Below, one piece after another: positions 1 through 5,455 of a stretch of DNA of 7,681 nt. Both the position numbers and the translations under genes were made by a program. Each line of letters opens with the position of its first letter. Position 1 is the stretch's first letter. Source of the DNA: an uncultured Clostridia bacterium. GTDB taxonomy: Bacteria; Bacillota; Clostridia; Monoglobales; Monoglobaceae. The stretch spans positions 1 through 7,681 of the forward strand of contig CAMCUJ010000062.1 in the NCBI GenBank assembly GCA_945878965.1. Reading direction: 5' to 3'. Below the pieces are notes generated by a model. That model had not been told where the DNA came from. It made no database searches and was given only the letters and a program-made list of their open reading frames with translations.

Positions 1-14
1 TGGTAATTGAATAG
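1..14 (+). CDS. Possible last codons of an upstream gene (partial)
   Basis: Bases 3-14 read Val-Ile-Glu-stop in one frame, and a plus-strand terminator follows at 31-67, so a gene probably ends here. The frame cannot be proven, because the other two frames also close within the first ten bases. All 14 bases equal the 3' end of the Smr gene on the opposite strand (4340 to 4327), which also ends Leu-Val-Ile-Glu-stop. This could mean a second Smr-type C terminus, or it could be chance. Confidence 0.3.
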
Positions 15-30
15 TAATCATAAATTAAAG

Positions 31-67
31 ACGAGGATATCCAAGCTTAGGATATACCTCGTTTTTT
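31..67 (+). terminator. Rho-independent terminator of the gene left of the window
   Basis: The stem ACGAGGATATCC (31-42) pairs with 50-62, with a single bulged A at 56 and a seven-base loop. A run of five further T residues follows directly (63-67). The T run lies only on the plus-strand side, so the terminator serves a plus-strand gene ending at or before the window edge. Confidence 0.8.
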
Positions 68-77
68 AACTTAAAAA

Positions 78-195
78 TATAACTAAATCAAGATGTCCCC
101 CGTATCTTAGGCGGTCGGTTCCACTTGATTTTTTCGGTGGGAGTACCTTTTTCCCACCGAAAACGTTGAATAACGGCGCTCTGCGCCTTATTGAA
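78..195 (+). repeat. Structured intergenic repeat, copy 1 (three hairpins)
   Basis: This 118-base unit recurs in opposite orientation at 5219-5337, with about five substitutions and one indel between the copies. It folds into three successive hairpins. The first is an outer stem AAATCAAG/CTTGATTT around a GC-rich core, followed by T residues. The second pairs 131-142 with 152-163 (TTTTCGGTGGGA with TCCCACCGAAAA). The third is GGCGC-TCT-GCGCC with flanking AT pairs (166-195). It contains no ORF. Nearly all differences from copy 2 lie in the GC core of hairpin 1 (about 103-116), which is largely unpaired here. It resembles a MITE- or REP-like dispersed element, and no target-site duplication is evident. 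Confidence 0.85.
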
Positions 196-292
196 GCCGC
201 TATTCAAGTTGTCGGTAACAATTCTATAATATTGTTGAAATAATTGTAAACAAATTGTAACACAAATTTAACCAAAATTTTCATAAAATATA

Positions 293-321
293 TTGACTAA
301 TGTAGGGAAATGTGATAAACT
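293..321 (+). promoter_or_regulatory. Sigma-A promoter for the 65-residue protein gene
   Basis: TTGACT (293-298) is followed after 17 bases by TAAACT (316-321). A TG one base upstream of the -10 gives an extended -10. Transcription would begin about 40 bases before the ATG at 369. The stretch 196-292 between repeat copy 1 and this promoter is AT-rich. It holds an AACAAT/ATTGTT dyad near 216-236 and two AATTGTAA words, but no coding sequence. Confidence 0.6.
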
Positions 322-368
322 ATATTTACAAAATAATTAAATTAACATTTCTGAAAGGGGAATACGAA

Positions 369-566
369 ATGTACAGTGTAAAGGAAAGTACAATTAAAAG
401 TGAAACGGGAAAATTCACATCATACGGGATTGAATATGATGGAAAAGAGATTAATGACATCAGCCTTGACAAAGAAAAGGTAGAAAATTTTGTTGATGTC
501 CTGAACAGGTTAGGCGTAAGTGAAATACATATTGAAGAAGTTGTAGAAGATTTCTTGGCTGAATAA
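369..566 (+). CDS. Small acidic protein, DUF6514-like
   Basis: This encodes a 65-residue soluble protein with no signal peptide or membrane segment. An ATG at 312 opens the frame earlier, but it lies inside the predicted -10 element. The ATG at 369 has AAGGGG eight bases upstream and is preferred. Visible features are SYGIEYDG near residues 18-25, an IxDIS-like stretch around 28-32, and an acidic end that includes IHIEEVVEDFLAE. This pattern (YGI, then D-I-S-x-D, then H-x-x-x-V-V-E-D-F-L) matches my recollection of DUF6514, a small clostridial family of unknown function. The gene stands alone between its own promoter and terminator, so it is a single-gene unit. The coding call is firm, the family assignment is moderate, and no function is proposed. 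Confidence 0.8.
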   Translation: MYSVKESTIKSETGKFTSYGIEYDGKEINDISLDKEKVENFVDVLNRLGVSEIHIEEVVEDFLAE

Positions 567-579
567 AGTTAAATATGTA

Positions 580-616
580 AATAAAGGTCGGGTGAAAACT
601 CGGCCTTTATTATTTT
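580..616 (+). terminator. Rho-independent terminator after the 65-residue protein gene
   Basis: A 13-pair stem joins 580-592 (AATAAAGGTCGGG) to 599-611 (CTCGGCCTTTATT), with two G-T wobbles and the six-base loop TGAAAA. The trailing sequence (ATTTT) is T-rich. It separates the small gene from the flippase gene. On the minus strand the stem is also followed by some T residues, but no converging gene exists. Confidence 0.85.
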
Positions 617-644
617 AATATATGATTTATGGGTTTTCTGTATG

Positions 645-673
645 TTAGCAATTGATTTTTGTAATTTTATAAT
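645..673 (+). promoter_or_regulatory. Candidate promoter for the flippase gene
   Basis: TTAGCA (645-650) lies 17 bases before a perfect TATAAT (668-673). The -35 is only four of six, but the -10 and spacing are ideal. The predicted start leaves a leader of about 45 bases before the TTG start at 726. The GT-C-like gene downstream may share this transcript. Confidence 0.55.
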
Positions 674-725
674 TCCTGCCACAATAAACTTCAATAAGAA
701 GATATTTACCTAAGAGGTGTTTTTA

Positions 726-2261
726 TTGAAGAACCACAGTGTGTTAAAAAGTGCAATGCTGCTTACAATGTCGGGAATAATCGCAAAATCCGTTGATTTT
801 ATATTCAGAGCGTTCTATTCGTCAAGGCTCGGTTATGAGGGAATGGGCCTGTTTTCGCTTGTGTTTGGCTTTCACTCGATAATGCTTACATTTGCAACAG
901 CCGGTCTTGGAGTTGCGGTTTCCACAATTGTTGCAAAGCAGAACATAAATCAAAACCTTACCGGAATTAAACGAACTATGAAAATCGCTGTGACGGCGGT
1001 TATAATTCTAAGTATAACTGTAATTTTTCTTGCAAATATGTTTTCGGACAGCATTGCCGGAGTATTTTTGCGTGACGGAAGATGCAGCCTTAGTATAAGG
1101 CTTCTTGCCCCAAGTATTATGTTTATGGGGATTTCATATTGCATTAAAGGCTATTTCTATGCAATGCGCAGAGTTCTTATCCCTGCAAGTTCAGAGTTTT
1201 TGGAGCAGCTTGTCAAAATAGTAATTATAATATATCTTTTGAGCATCACTAAGAACAGTCCTGTTGAAATACGCTGCGGCTATACCTTTTTGGGAATTAC
1301 AATAGGTGAATTTTCCTCCTGTCTGTATCTTTCAATCCTATATATAAGGGATTCAAAGCATTTAAAGGGTGGAAATAGGGAAAGTCATTTGGGACTTCTT
1401 ATGCTTAAAATAGCCTTTCCGTCTATGGTAAGCTCATTGGTCGGTTCATTCCTCAGAATGCAGGAGGATATATGGATAATTGCGGGACTTAATAAATGTA
1501 ATGGGGTTAAAGAGCTGGCGCTTGGAACCTATGGAATGATAAATGGTATGGTAATGCCTCTTTTAGTGTTTCCGCTTACGCTGTTATCTTCATTTTCGGC
1601 ACTTTTAATTCCCGAAATTTCAAAGGCCGGCTCTATGCGGTCAAATGAACGTCTTTGCAGTTTGGTCGAGAGAATTTACAGATTTGCAATGCTTGGCGGA
1701 AGCTTTGTAATGTGTATGTTTATAATATTTCCCGAGGAGATAGGAGAAATAGTATACGGAAAATCCGAGCTTGCACGTTATCTTAAAACTCTGTCTTTTT
1801 TGTGCCCTGTAATGTTTGTTGACTCACTTTCGACAGGAATATTAAACGGACTCGGAAAACAGATGCGAATACTCACGGTTAATATTTTAGACTCGGTTTT
1901 AAGAATGAGTATGATTTATTTTCTGACTCCGCATTTTGGGGTTAAAGCACTTATATTTATGATAATTGTAAGCAATATATTTACCTGCGGTATAAATGTA
2001 AATGCGGTTCTTAATTTGGCACCGGCACATCTGAAAATTAAAACTGCCGCATTTTCGCCCGTTTTGTCCGCAGGTCTTACGTTTTTAATTATAAGTCCGT
2101 TTGCAAGAGGTATAATATTTCCGCTCATGGGAATTAAATTAGGAGTTGTGCTTTCGGCTGTGGCTTCTTTATTTATATATTTAACAGTTAATGTTATTAC
2201 CAAGGGAATTGAAGGCAGTGACATTAAACAGCTTGCCTTGATGTTTAAACGTGCGGAATAA
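726..2261 (+). CDS. SpoVB-family polysaccharide/lipid-linked oligosaccharide flippase
   Basis: The 511-residue polytopic membrane protein has roughly 12-14 hydrophobic segments and matches the length of SpoVB/Wzx-type MOP-superfamily transporters. The N terminus carries the typical pattern: a first helix with SGIIAKSVDFIFRAFYSSRLG, then EGMGLFSLVF, then an ATAGLGVAVS helix end before an AKQN loop. The C-terminal third fits a polysaccharide-biosynthesis C-terminal domain. A GTG at 717 is in frame but forms part of the Shine-Dalgarno GAGGTG (714-719). TTG at 726, six bases downstream of that site, is therefore the better start. Members flip undecaprenyl-linked or similar glycan precursors across the cytoplasmic membrane. 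B. subtilis SpoVB itself acts in spore cortex synthesis, but many clostridia carry several paralogues. The neighbouring GT-C-like gene argues for an envelope-glycan role here. Substrate unknown. Confidence 0.88.
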   Translation: MKNHSVLKSAMLLTMSGIIAKSVDFIFRAFYSSRLGYEGMGLFSLVFGFHSIMLTFATAGLGVAVSTIVAKQNINQNLTGIKRTMKIAVTAVIILSITVIFLANMFSDSIAGVFLRDGRCSLSIRLLAPSIMFMGISYCIKGYFYAMRRVLIPASSEFLEQLVKIVIIIYLLSITKNSPVEIRCGYTFLGITIGEFSSCLYLSILYIRDSKHLKGGNRESHLGLLMLKIAFPSMVSSLVGSFLRMQEDIWIIAGLNKCNGVKELALGTYGMINGMVMPLLVFPLTLLSSFSALLIPEISKAGSMRSNERLCSLVERIYRFAMLGGSFVMCMFIIFPEEIGEIVYGKSELARYLKTLSFLCPVMFVDSLSTGILNGLGKQMRILTVNILDSVLRMSMIYFLTPHFGVKALIFMIIVSNIFTCGINVNAVLNLAPAHLKIKTAAFSPVLSAGLTFLIISPFARGIIFPLMGIKLGVVLSAVASLFIYLTVNVITKGIEGSDIKQLALMFKRAE

Positions 2262-2290
2262 TTATGCTGCTTTTAACACAAACTCTAAAT

Positions 2291-2304
2291 AATGCGTAAT
2301 GCGT
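2291..2304. repeat. Short tandem AATGCGT x2
   Basis: Two exact AATGCGT units sit side by side in the 110-base gap between the flippase and GT-C-like genes, with a further TTAATGC at 2308-2314. No promoter or terminator is convincing in this gap, which fits read-through from the flippase gene. Confidence 0.4.
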
Positions 2305-2371
2305 AGTTAATGCAAATATTAATAATGACGGAAAATGGCATAGCTCATAAAAGGCTGGTGAATTTAAAGAA

Positions 2372-3904
2372 ATGGGTAATATAGATAACTGCAGAACATA
2401 TTTTCGGTGCAGAATTAAAGGCGAAAGAACGCTTATAACTAAAGAGGAAAAGCATTTCTTTTTAATTTTTATATTAACAATGATTTTTAAATTTGCATAC
2501 CTTGGATATTCATATATTCCGTTTTTGGATGATTATGTGCAGTATGGGCTATACCCGAACCTTGAAAATGTTAAAAGTTCTGTGCTTTTCGGAGGAGCAA
2601 AAACTATTTATACACGCCCGTTTGCAGCTTTCACCGATGTATATCTTATAGGAAGACTCGGTCTTAATAATTTAGGAGTTGCATTATTTGTCATAACACT
2701 GCTTCATGCTGTATCTGCTGTTTTGTTTTTCACATCATTTAAAGGAATTGGTTTAAAGCTTTCAACACTGTTTCTTGTGCTTTATGCCCTTTCACCTATT
2801 ACAACTGAGGGAACATACTGGATATCTTCTTCAAGCCGTATTGTTCTGCCTTTGTTTTTTCTTTCGCTGAGTCTGTACCTTGCGGTAAGATTTAACGGTA
2901 AATACGGTGCTTACGGATTTATATTTATATGGCTTTTTAACATTTTAAGCTATGGTTACTATGAACAGATTGCAGTTGTTTCGTTTGTCTTAACCGTTTA
3001 TTTTGCGTTTAAAATCAAGGACAGAAAAATGTTTTTCACAGCGGTTATAAATTTCATTTTTTTGGCGATATATTATCTGACGTTTGCAAGGTACGGAAAT
3101 AACAGCGGCAGATTTTCGATTGGCGGAATAAGTGAAATATTTTCAAGCTTCAATAAGGTGGTTTTTGAAATTTATGATATGTGGGTAACTCAAGGTTTAC
3201 GCCTTAATTTACGAGGTTTTAAACGAGGTCTTGAAACATTAATAGCCGAAAGTTCATTTTTGTGGCTTATAGTTATGTCTGTTTTGGTTTTAACGGTGTT
3301 TTCGGCTATGAATAAGGTGAAGTATAGTAATTTGGTGGCAGCAAAAAAAGAAAAATCTGAAAAGACGGTAAAAAATAAAAAACTAAAAGGTGGCTTAAGT
3401 CGAATAATTAATGACCCCGAATACACGAAAATAGCGGTCGGAGCTTTACTTTTTGTAATTTCATATACGCCTTTTTTTATAAGCGGAAATACGTGGCTTA
3501 ACTTTAGGAATGCCGCCGCTTCAATTCTTGGACTTTCGGTGGCTGTTGACGGAATTGTTAATAAGCTTTTGAAGGTCAGCGGACTTGTAAATTTCATTTC
3601 GGCAACACTTATAATGTTTTTTCTTATAGTAACGGTTTCCGAGATTACAGATTATATGAATGTTGCACATTCCGATTTGGTGATTGTTCAAAATACAGCA
3701 GAATCCGTAACCTCAAATTCTGAAAGTATAACGGTAACACTTAAAAGAAAGGGTTATATTGAGCAGAACTCACCGTTTCGGGACCATATAATGAGCCTTA
3801 CAAATTCGGAATACGGAATATGCGGAGCGGTTCGTGCTATGTCGGGTAATTATAAGGTGAATGTTAAATGCGAGTTTACTGATGAGTGGAGGTTTATGCA
3901 TTAG
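2372..3904 (+). CDS. Polytopic membrane protein, probable GT-C-fold glycosyltransferase
   Basis: The 510-residue protein has a basic cytoplasmic N terminus and a first membrane helix at about 28-48. An extracytoplasmic loop then carries FLDDYVQYG (51-59) and TRPF (81-84). Further helices lie between about 100 and 425, and the tail of about 85 residues is probably extracytoplasmic. A paired acidic motif in the first outer loop is the hallmark of GT-C enzymes (the PMT/ArnT/GtrII type), which transfer sugars from polyprenyl-phosphate donors on the outer membrane face. TEGTYWISSSSR (145-156) and YYEQ (196-199) are other conserved-looking loop motifs. A lysine-rich cytoplasmic loop spans 313-345. 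No canonical Shine-Dalgarno sits at the usual distance. A weak GGCTGGTG lies about 11 bases before the ATG, so the start is less certain than the gene. Placement 110 bases after the flippase suggests a shared pathway. Membrane protein is certain; enzyme class is inferred. Confidence 0.7.
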   Translation: MGNIDNCRTYFRCRIKGERTLITKEEKHFFLIFILTMIFKFAYLGYSYIPFLDDYVQYGLYPNLENVKSSVLFGGAKTIYTRPFAAFTDVYLIGRLGLNNLGVALFVITLLHAVSAVLFFTSFKGIGLKLSTLFLVLYALSPITTEGTYWISSSSRIVLPLFFLSLSLYLAVRFNGKYGAYGFIFIWLFNILSYGYYEQIAVVSFVLTVYFAFKIKDRKMFFTAVINFIFLAIYYLTFARYGNNSGRFSIGGISEIFSSFNKVVFEIYDMWVTQGLRLNLRGFKRGLETLIAESSFLWLIVMSVLVLTVFSAMNKVKYSNLVAAKKEKSEKTVKNKKLKGGLSRIINDPEYTKIAVGALLFVISYTPFFISGNTWLNFRNAAASILGLSVAVDGIVNKLLKVSGLVNFISATLIMFFLIVTVSEITDYMNVAHSDLVIVQNTAESVTSNSESITVTLKRKGYIEQNSPFRDHIMSLTNSEYGICGAVRAMSGNYKVNVKCEFTDEWRFMH

Positions 3905-3931
3905 AATAGTATTACAATTATATTACAACAA

Positions 3932-3960
3932 TTGACAATTTTCTTTGAATACTGTATAAT
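3932..3960 (+). promoter_or_regulatory. Perfect consensus sigma-A promoter for the 26-residue peptide
   Basis: TTGACA (3932-3937), exactly 17 bases, then TATAAT (3955-3960). It is the only full-consensus promoter noticed in the window and lies 27 bases after the stop of the GT-C-like gene. Transcription should start near 3967, giving a leader of about 75 bases before the ATG at 4042. Confidence 0.85.
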
Positions 3961-3980
3961 ACTAATGTAGGTAACAGGAA

Positions 3981-4034
3981 CTTGAGTGGGTTAATCACTC
4001 CATAAGGAAGTCTTTTGATTTCGGATTGGAGGTG
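3981..4034 (+). promoter_or_regulatory. Leader hairpin that may alternate with Shine-Dalgarno pairing
   Basis: GAGTG (3984-3988) pairs with CACTC (3996-4000), and CTT/AAG can extend the stem. The segment CACTCC (3996-4001), with A4002, can instead pair with the ribosome binding site GGAGGTG (4028-4034) and T4027, leaving one bulged G at 4031. The two pairings exclude each other, so the leader could expose or hide the site. The pairings are visible in the sequence; the switch itself is inference. Confidence 0.4.
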
Positions 4035-4041
4035 TATGCTT

Positions 4042-4122
4042 ATGAAACTGCTTTCTAAAACAGTTGTCAGTATGCTGATAGCAGTGTTTTGCTTATTGGT
4101 TTTTACTATAAAAGCAAATTAG
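4042..4122 (+). CDS. 26-residue hydrophobic single-span peptide
   Basis: The predicted peptide begins MKLLSKTVVSMLIAVF and ends FTIKAN. It has a short basic N terminus, one hydrophobic stretch of about 18 residues, and a Lys-Ala-Asn tail. It is either a single-span membrane peptide or resembles a bare signal sequence. GGAGGTG (4028-4034) lies seven bases before the ATG at 4042. An in-frame ATG at 4036 is only one base from that site and is less likely. A perfect promoter drives it and its stop codon lies inside a strong hairpin. This combination of strong promoter, structured leader, tiny hydrophobic product and terminal hairpin is typical of type I toxin genes, but the sequence matches no toxin I recognise and no antisense promoter is clear. 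Leader or regulatory peptide is the main alternative. Confidence 0.55.
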   Translation: MKLLSKTVVSMLIAVFCLLVFTIKAN

Positions 4123-4148
4123 CCGTCCTTTGCCGAGGACAGCTAATT
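4117..4148 (+). terminator. Hairpin overlapping the stop codon of the small peptide
   Basis: AATTAGC (4117-4123) pairs with GCTAATT (4142-4148) and GTCCT (4125-4129) with AGGAC (4136-4140), around the loop TTGCCG and one C/A mismatch. The TAG stop lies in the left arm. No immediate T run follows; a pyrimidine-rich TTCTCTTTTCTT begins about 12 bases later. It could be a terminator, a stability element or part of an antisense target. Confidence 0.5.
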
Positions 4149-4171
4149 CTAAAATAAAATTCTCTTTTCTT

Positions 4172-4193
4172 GGCTAACCGCATTGCGGTTACC
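4172..4193. other. Second GC-rich hairpin downstream of the small peptide
   Basis: GG and TAACCGC (4172-4181, with C4174 bulged) pair with GCGGTTA and CC (4185-4193) around the loop ATT. The stem has nine pairs. Neither strand shows a T run after it, so it is not a standard terminator. It sits directly against the hexanucleotide repeat. Confidence 0.6.
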
Positions 4194-4230
4194 TGTATCT
4201 GTATCTATATCTATATCTATATCTATATAT
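4194..4230. repeat. Hexanucleotide tandem repeat, six units
   Basis: The units are TGTATC twice, TATATC three times and TATATA once, covering 4194-4229. The array lies in the noncoding gap between the converging small-peptide and Smr genes. Short perfect units such as these are prone to slippage. Confidence 0.85.
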
Positions 4231-4288
4231 TTATTCCATAATCATTTTATTTTTTGTCAATGGCAAATTTTGATTTATTCTCGGTTTA

Positions 4289-4313
4289 TTTTAATTTAAG
4301 CTTAGAATTAAAA
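4289..4313. other. Near-perfect AT-rich palindrome after the Smr gene
   Basis: TTTTAATT (4289-4296) and AATTAAAA (4306-4313) flank an internal palindrome TAAGCTTA (4297-4304) with one extra G. It lies 14 bases past the Smr stop and may end that minus-strand transcript. T runs lie before rather than after the stem on the minus strand, so it is not a canonical terminator. The rest of 4231-4326 shows nothing convincing. Confidence 0.4.
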
Positions 4314-4326
4314 AAAGCAAAAATAT

Positions 4327-4554
4327 CTATTCAATTACCAAAATTGTTTCACCGTTGTTAAGTCCGAGAATTTTTTGTTTAATTCGCTTGTGCTTAAGGG
4401 TCTTTCTAACCATATTCTGAAGTGCCGTTCCGCCGTGATAGCCGTGAATTACGGTTATTTCGCAGTTTTTCGGAGCGGTTTTTATTGCCTGCTCAAGCTT
4501 TTTCTTAGCGTCCGCAGCTGTCATTCCGTGAATATCTATAGTGTTAAATAGCAT
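4327..4554 (-). CDS. Stand-alone Smr-domain protein (putative nuclease)
   Basis: This 75-residue protein consists almost wholly of an Smr (small MutS-related) domain. It has the N-terminal motif IDIHG (7-11, usually LDLHG) and the central VIHGYHGGTALQNMVRKTL stretch, which corresponds to the family H-G-x-G-x-G-x-L-x-x-x-V. Smr domains, known from MutS2 C termini and stand-alone proteins, have DNA-nicking or RNA-cleaving activity. The middle motif has H-G-Y-H-G-G, so its glycine spacing departs a little from the common pattern. The ATG lies one base past the lipoprotein TAA. AGAAGGGG, inside the end of that gene, serves as ribosome binding site about nine bases upstream. Co-transcription and translational coupling are therefore likely. 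The family call is strong; the natural substrate is unknown. Confidence 0.85.
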   Translation of the reverse strand: MLFNTIDIHGMTAADAKKKLEQAIKTAPKNCEITVIHGYHGGTALQNMVRKTLKHKRIKQKILGLNNGETILVIE

Positions 4555-4555
4555 T

Positions 4556-5173
4556 TTAGTTAAGCCCCTTCTGCGAAGAATATATTTTGTTTATTCCGCC
4601 GTCGGTTTCGTTTGCGGTATTGTAAAGCTCACGCTCAACATAACAGTTTTTCTCGGAATTATAGGTGTAAGCCGTAAGCTTAAGCATTGAGCCTGTTTTG
4701 GTTAATGCCGTAATTGTAGGTACTGCCTTGCCGTCAATATAGTAATCCATTACATCAAAGCTTATTGAGCCAAGCTGTACATATTCATCAATCAGCATAT
4801 AACAGCTTTCGCCTTTCTTTATATAAAGCTGCCAGTTCTGACCGTCGTTAAGCTCAAAGTCGCCCTTTGAATTTTTGCTTGCATTTATTGTGAGTATTAT
4901 TTTCTCGTCTGCTCCGTCATTGTCCATATCGTAAGAATAACTGCCTACCTCTGTAAATTCGTTGCTGATTGCCTGCAATTCAGATGCCGCTATTTCCTTG
5001 ATTTTTGCCAAGACTTCACTTGTTTTTGATTCGGTTTCACTTAAAGCGGGTGAAGCTGCAAGCAAATTCTGTGTTTCGGAATCTGAATTTTCTGTGTTTT
5101 GATTCGGTGTACAGGATACTGCAAAAAGTAATATGCAAGCCATACAGGCCGTGAACTTTATAATTTTTTTCAT
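4556..5173 (-). CDS. Secreted lipoprotein with a D-x-D-x-D-G motif
   Basis: The product is a 205-residue predicted lipoprotein. The frame is open back to 5248, but that extension lies inside the structured repeat. The ATG at 5173 has AAGGAG ten bases upstream (5189-5184) and begins a classic signal: MKKIIK, a hydrophobic core, and Ala-Val-Ser-Cys with the lipidated Cys at 21. A flexible Ser/Thr/Asn/Glu-rich linker follows (about 22-50), then a short helical stretch (51-72). The motif DMDNDGADE (82-90) resembles the calcium-binding loops of FG-GAP/VCBS-type or EF-hand-like repeats in secreted proteins. The rest alternates polar and beta-prone residues. I recognise no enzyme motif, and the function is unknown. 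It is the first gene of a two-gene unit with the Smr gene. Confidence 0.82.
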   Translation of the reverse strand: MKKIIKFTACMACILLFAVSCTPNQNTENSDSETQNLLAASPALSETESKTSEVLAKIKEIAASELQAISNEFTEVGSYSYDMDNDGADEKIILTINASKNSKGDFELNDGQNWQLYIKKGESCYMLIDEYVQLGSISFDVMDYYIDGKAVPTITALTKTGSMLKLTAYTYNSEKNCYVERELYNTANETDGGINKIYSSQKGLN

Positions 5174-5195
5174 AACCTTGTTTCTCCTTAATTTT

Positions 5196-5223
5196 ATGAT
5201 ATTGAGTGATAAAAACGATTCAA
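5196..5223 (-). promoter_or_regulatory. Candidate promoter of the lipoprotein/Smr unit
   Basis: On the minus strand TTGAAT (5223-5218) is followed after 16 bases by TATCAT (5201-5196), four of six and five of six consensus matches. Most of the -35 is the inner edge of repeat copy 2. The predicted start falls almost on the Shine-Dalgarno, leaving a very short leader, which lowers confidence. Confidence 0.35.
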
Positions 5224-5337
5224 TAAGGCGCAGAGCGCCGTTATTCAACGTTTTCGGTGGGAAAAAGGTACTCCCACCGAAAAAATCAAGTGGAACCCGC
5301 CGCCTTTAGAGGCGGGGGACATCTTGATTTAGTTATA
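5219..5337 (-). repeat. Structured intergenic repeat, copy 2 (inverted relative to copy 1)
   Basis: The reverse complement of this 119-base segment matches 78-195 except for about five substitutions and one indel. Identity is perfect over the last 73 bases and the first 25. Here hairpin 1 keeps its GC core: CCCGCC (5295-5300) pairs with GGCGGG (5311-5316) inside AATCAAG/CTTGATT. Hairpin 2 (CGGTGGG/CCCACCG) and hairpin 3 (GGCGC/GCGCC) match copy 1. It lies between the divergent lipoprotein and esterase genes. Confidence 0.85.
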
Positions 5338-5455
5338 CATCTTAATTATATTCCCACATAATGCTTTTGTCAATACCGACGGAAAATATATACCAAAATC
5401 TAATTGTGAAAAATTACATAAACAATAAATAGGATAATATACATAGTATTCCTTT

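Noticed and set aside
312..368. Upstream in-frame start extending the 65-residue protein to 84 residues
   Set aside because: The extension overlaps the -10 element and lacks a ribosome binding site. ATG 369 has AAGGGG at good spacing.
717..725. GTG start three codons upstream for the flippase
   Set aside because: This GTG is part of the Shine-Dalgarno itself. TTG 726 sits six bases beyond it.
950..1144. Minus-strand open frame inside the flippase gene
   Set aside because: It lies fully opposite a clear membrane-protein gene, with no ribosome site or recognisable product. Similar shadows at 1916-2224, 3190-3597, 6574-6789, 6707-6916 and 6877-7095 were dropped for the same reason.
296..3971. 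Shared word ACTAATGTAGG at about 296-306 and 3961-3971
   Set aside because: In one case it lies between the -35 and -10, in the other downstream of the -10. The differing positions argue for coincidence.
4231..4260. Minus-strand TTGACA as an antisense promoter against the small peptide
   Set aside because: No acceptable -10 box occurs 16-18 bases downstream on that strand, so an antisense RNA cannot be called from sequence.
5174..5248. N-terminal extension of the lipoprotein into the repeat
   Set aside because: The extra 25 residues are encoded partly by repeat hairpin 3 and would bury the signal peptide. ATG 5173 has its own ribosome site.
78..5337. Composite transposon or integrative element bounded by the inverted repeats
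   Set aside because: No transposase, integrase or target duplication is visible. The repeats alone do not prove mobility, so only the repeat pair is reported.
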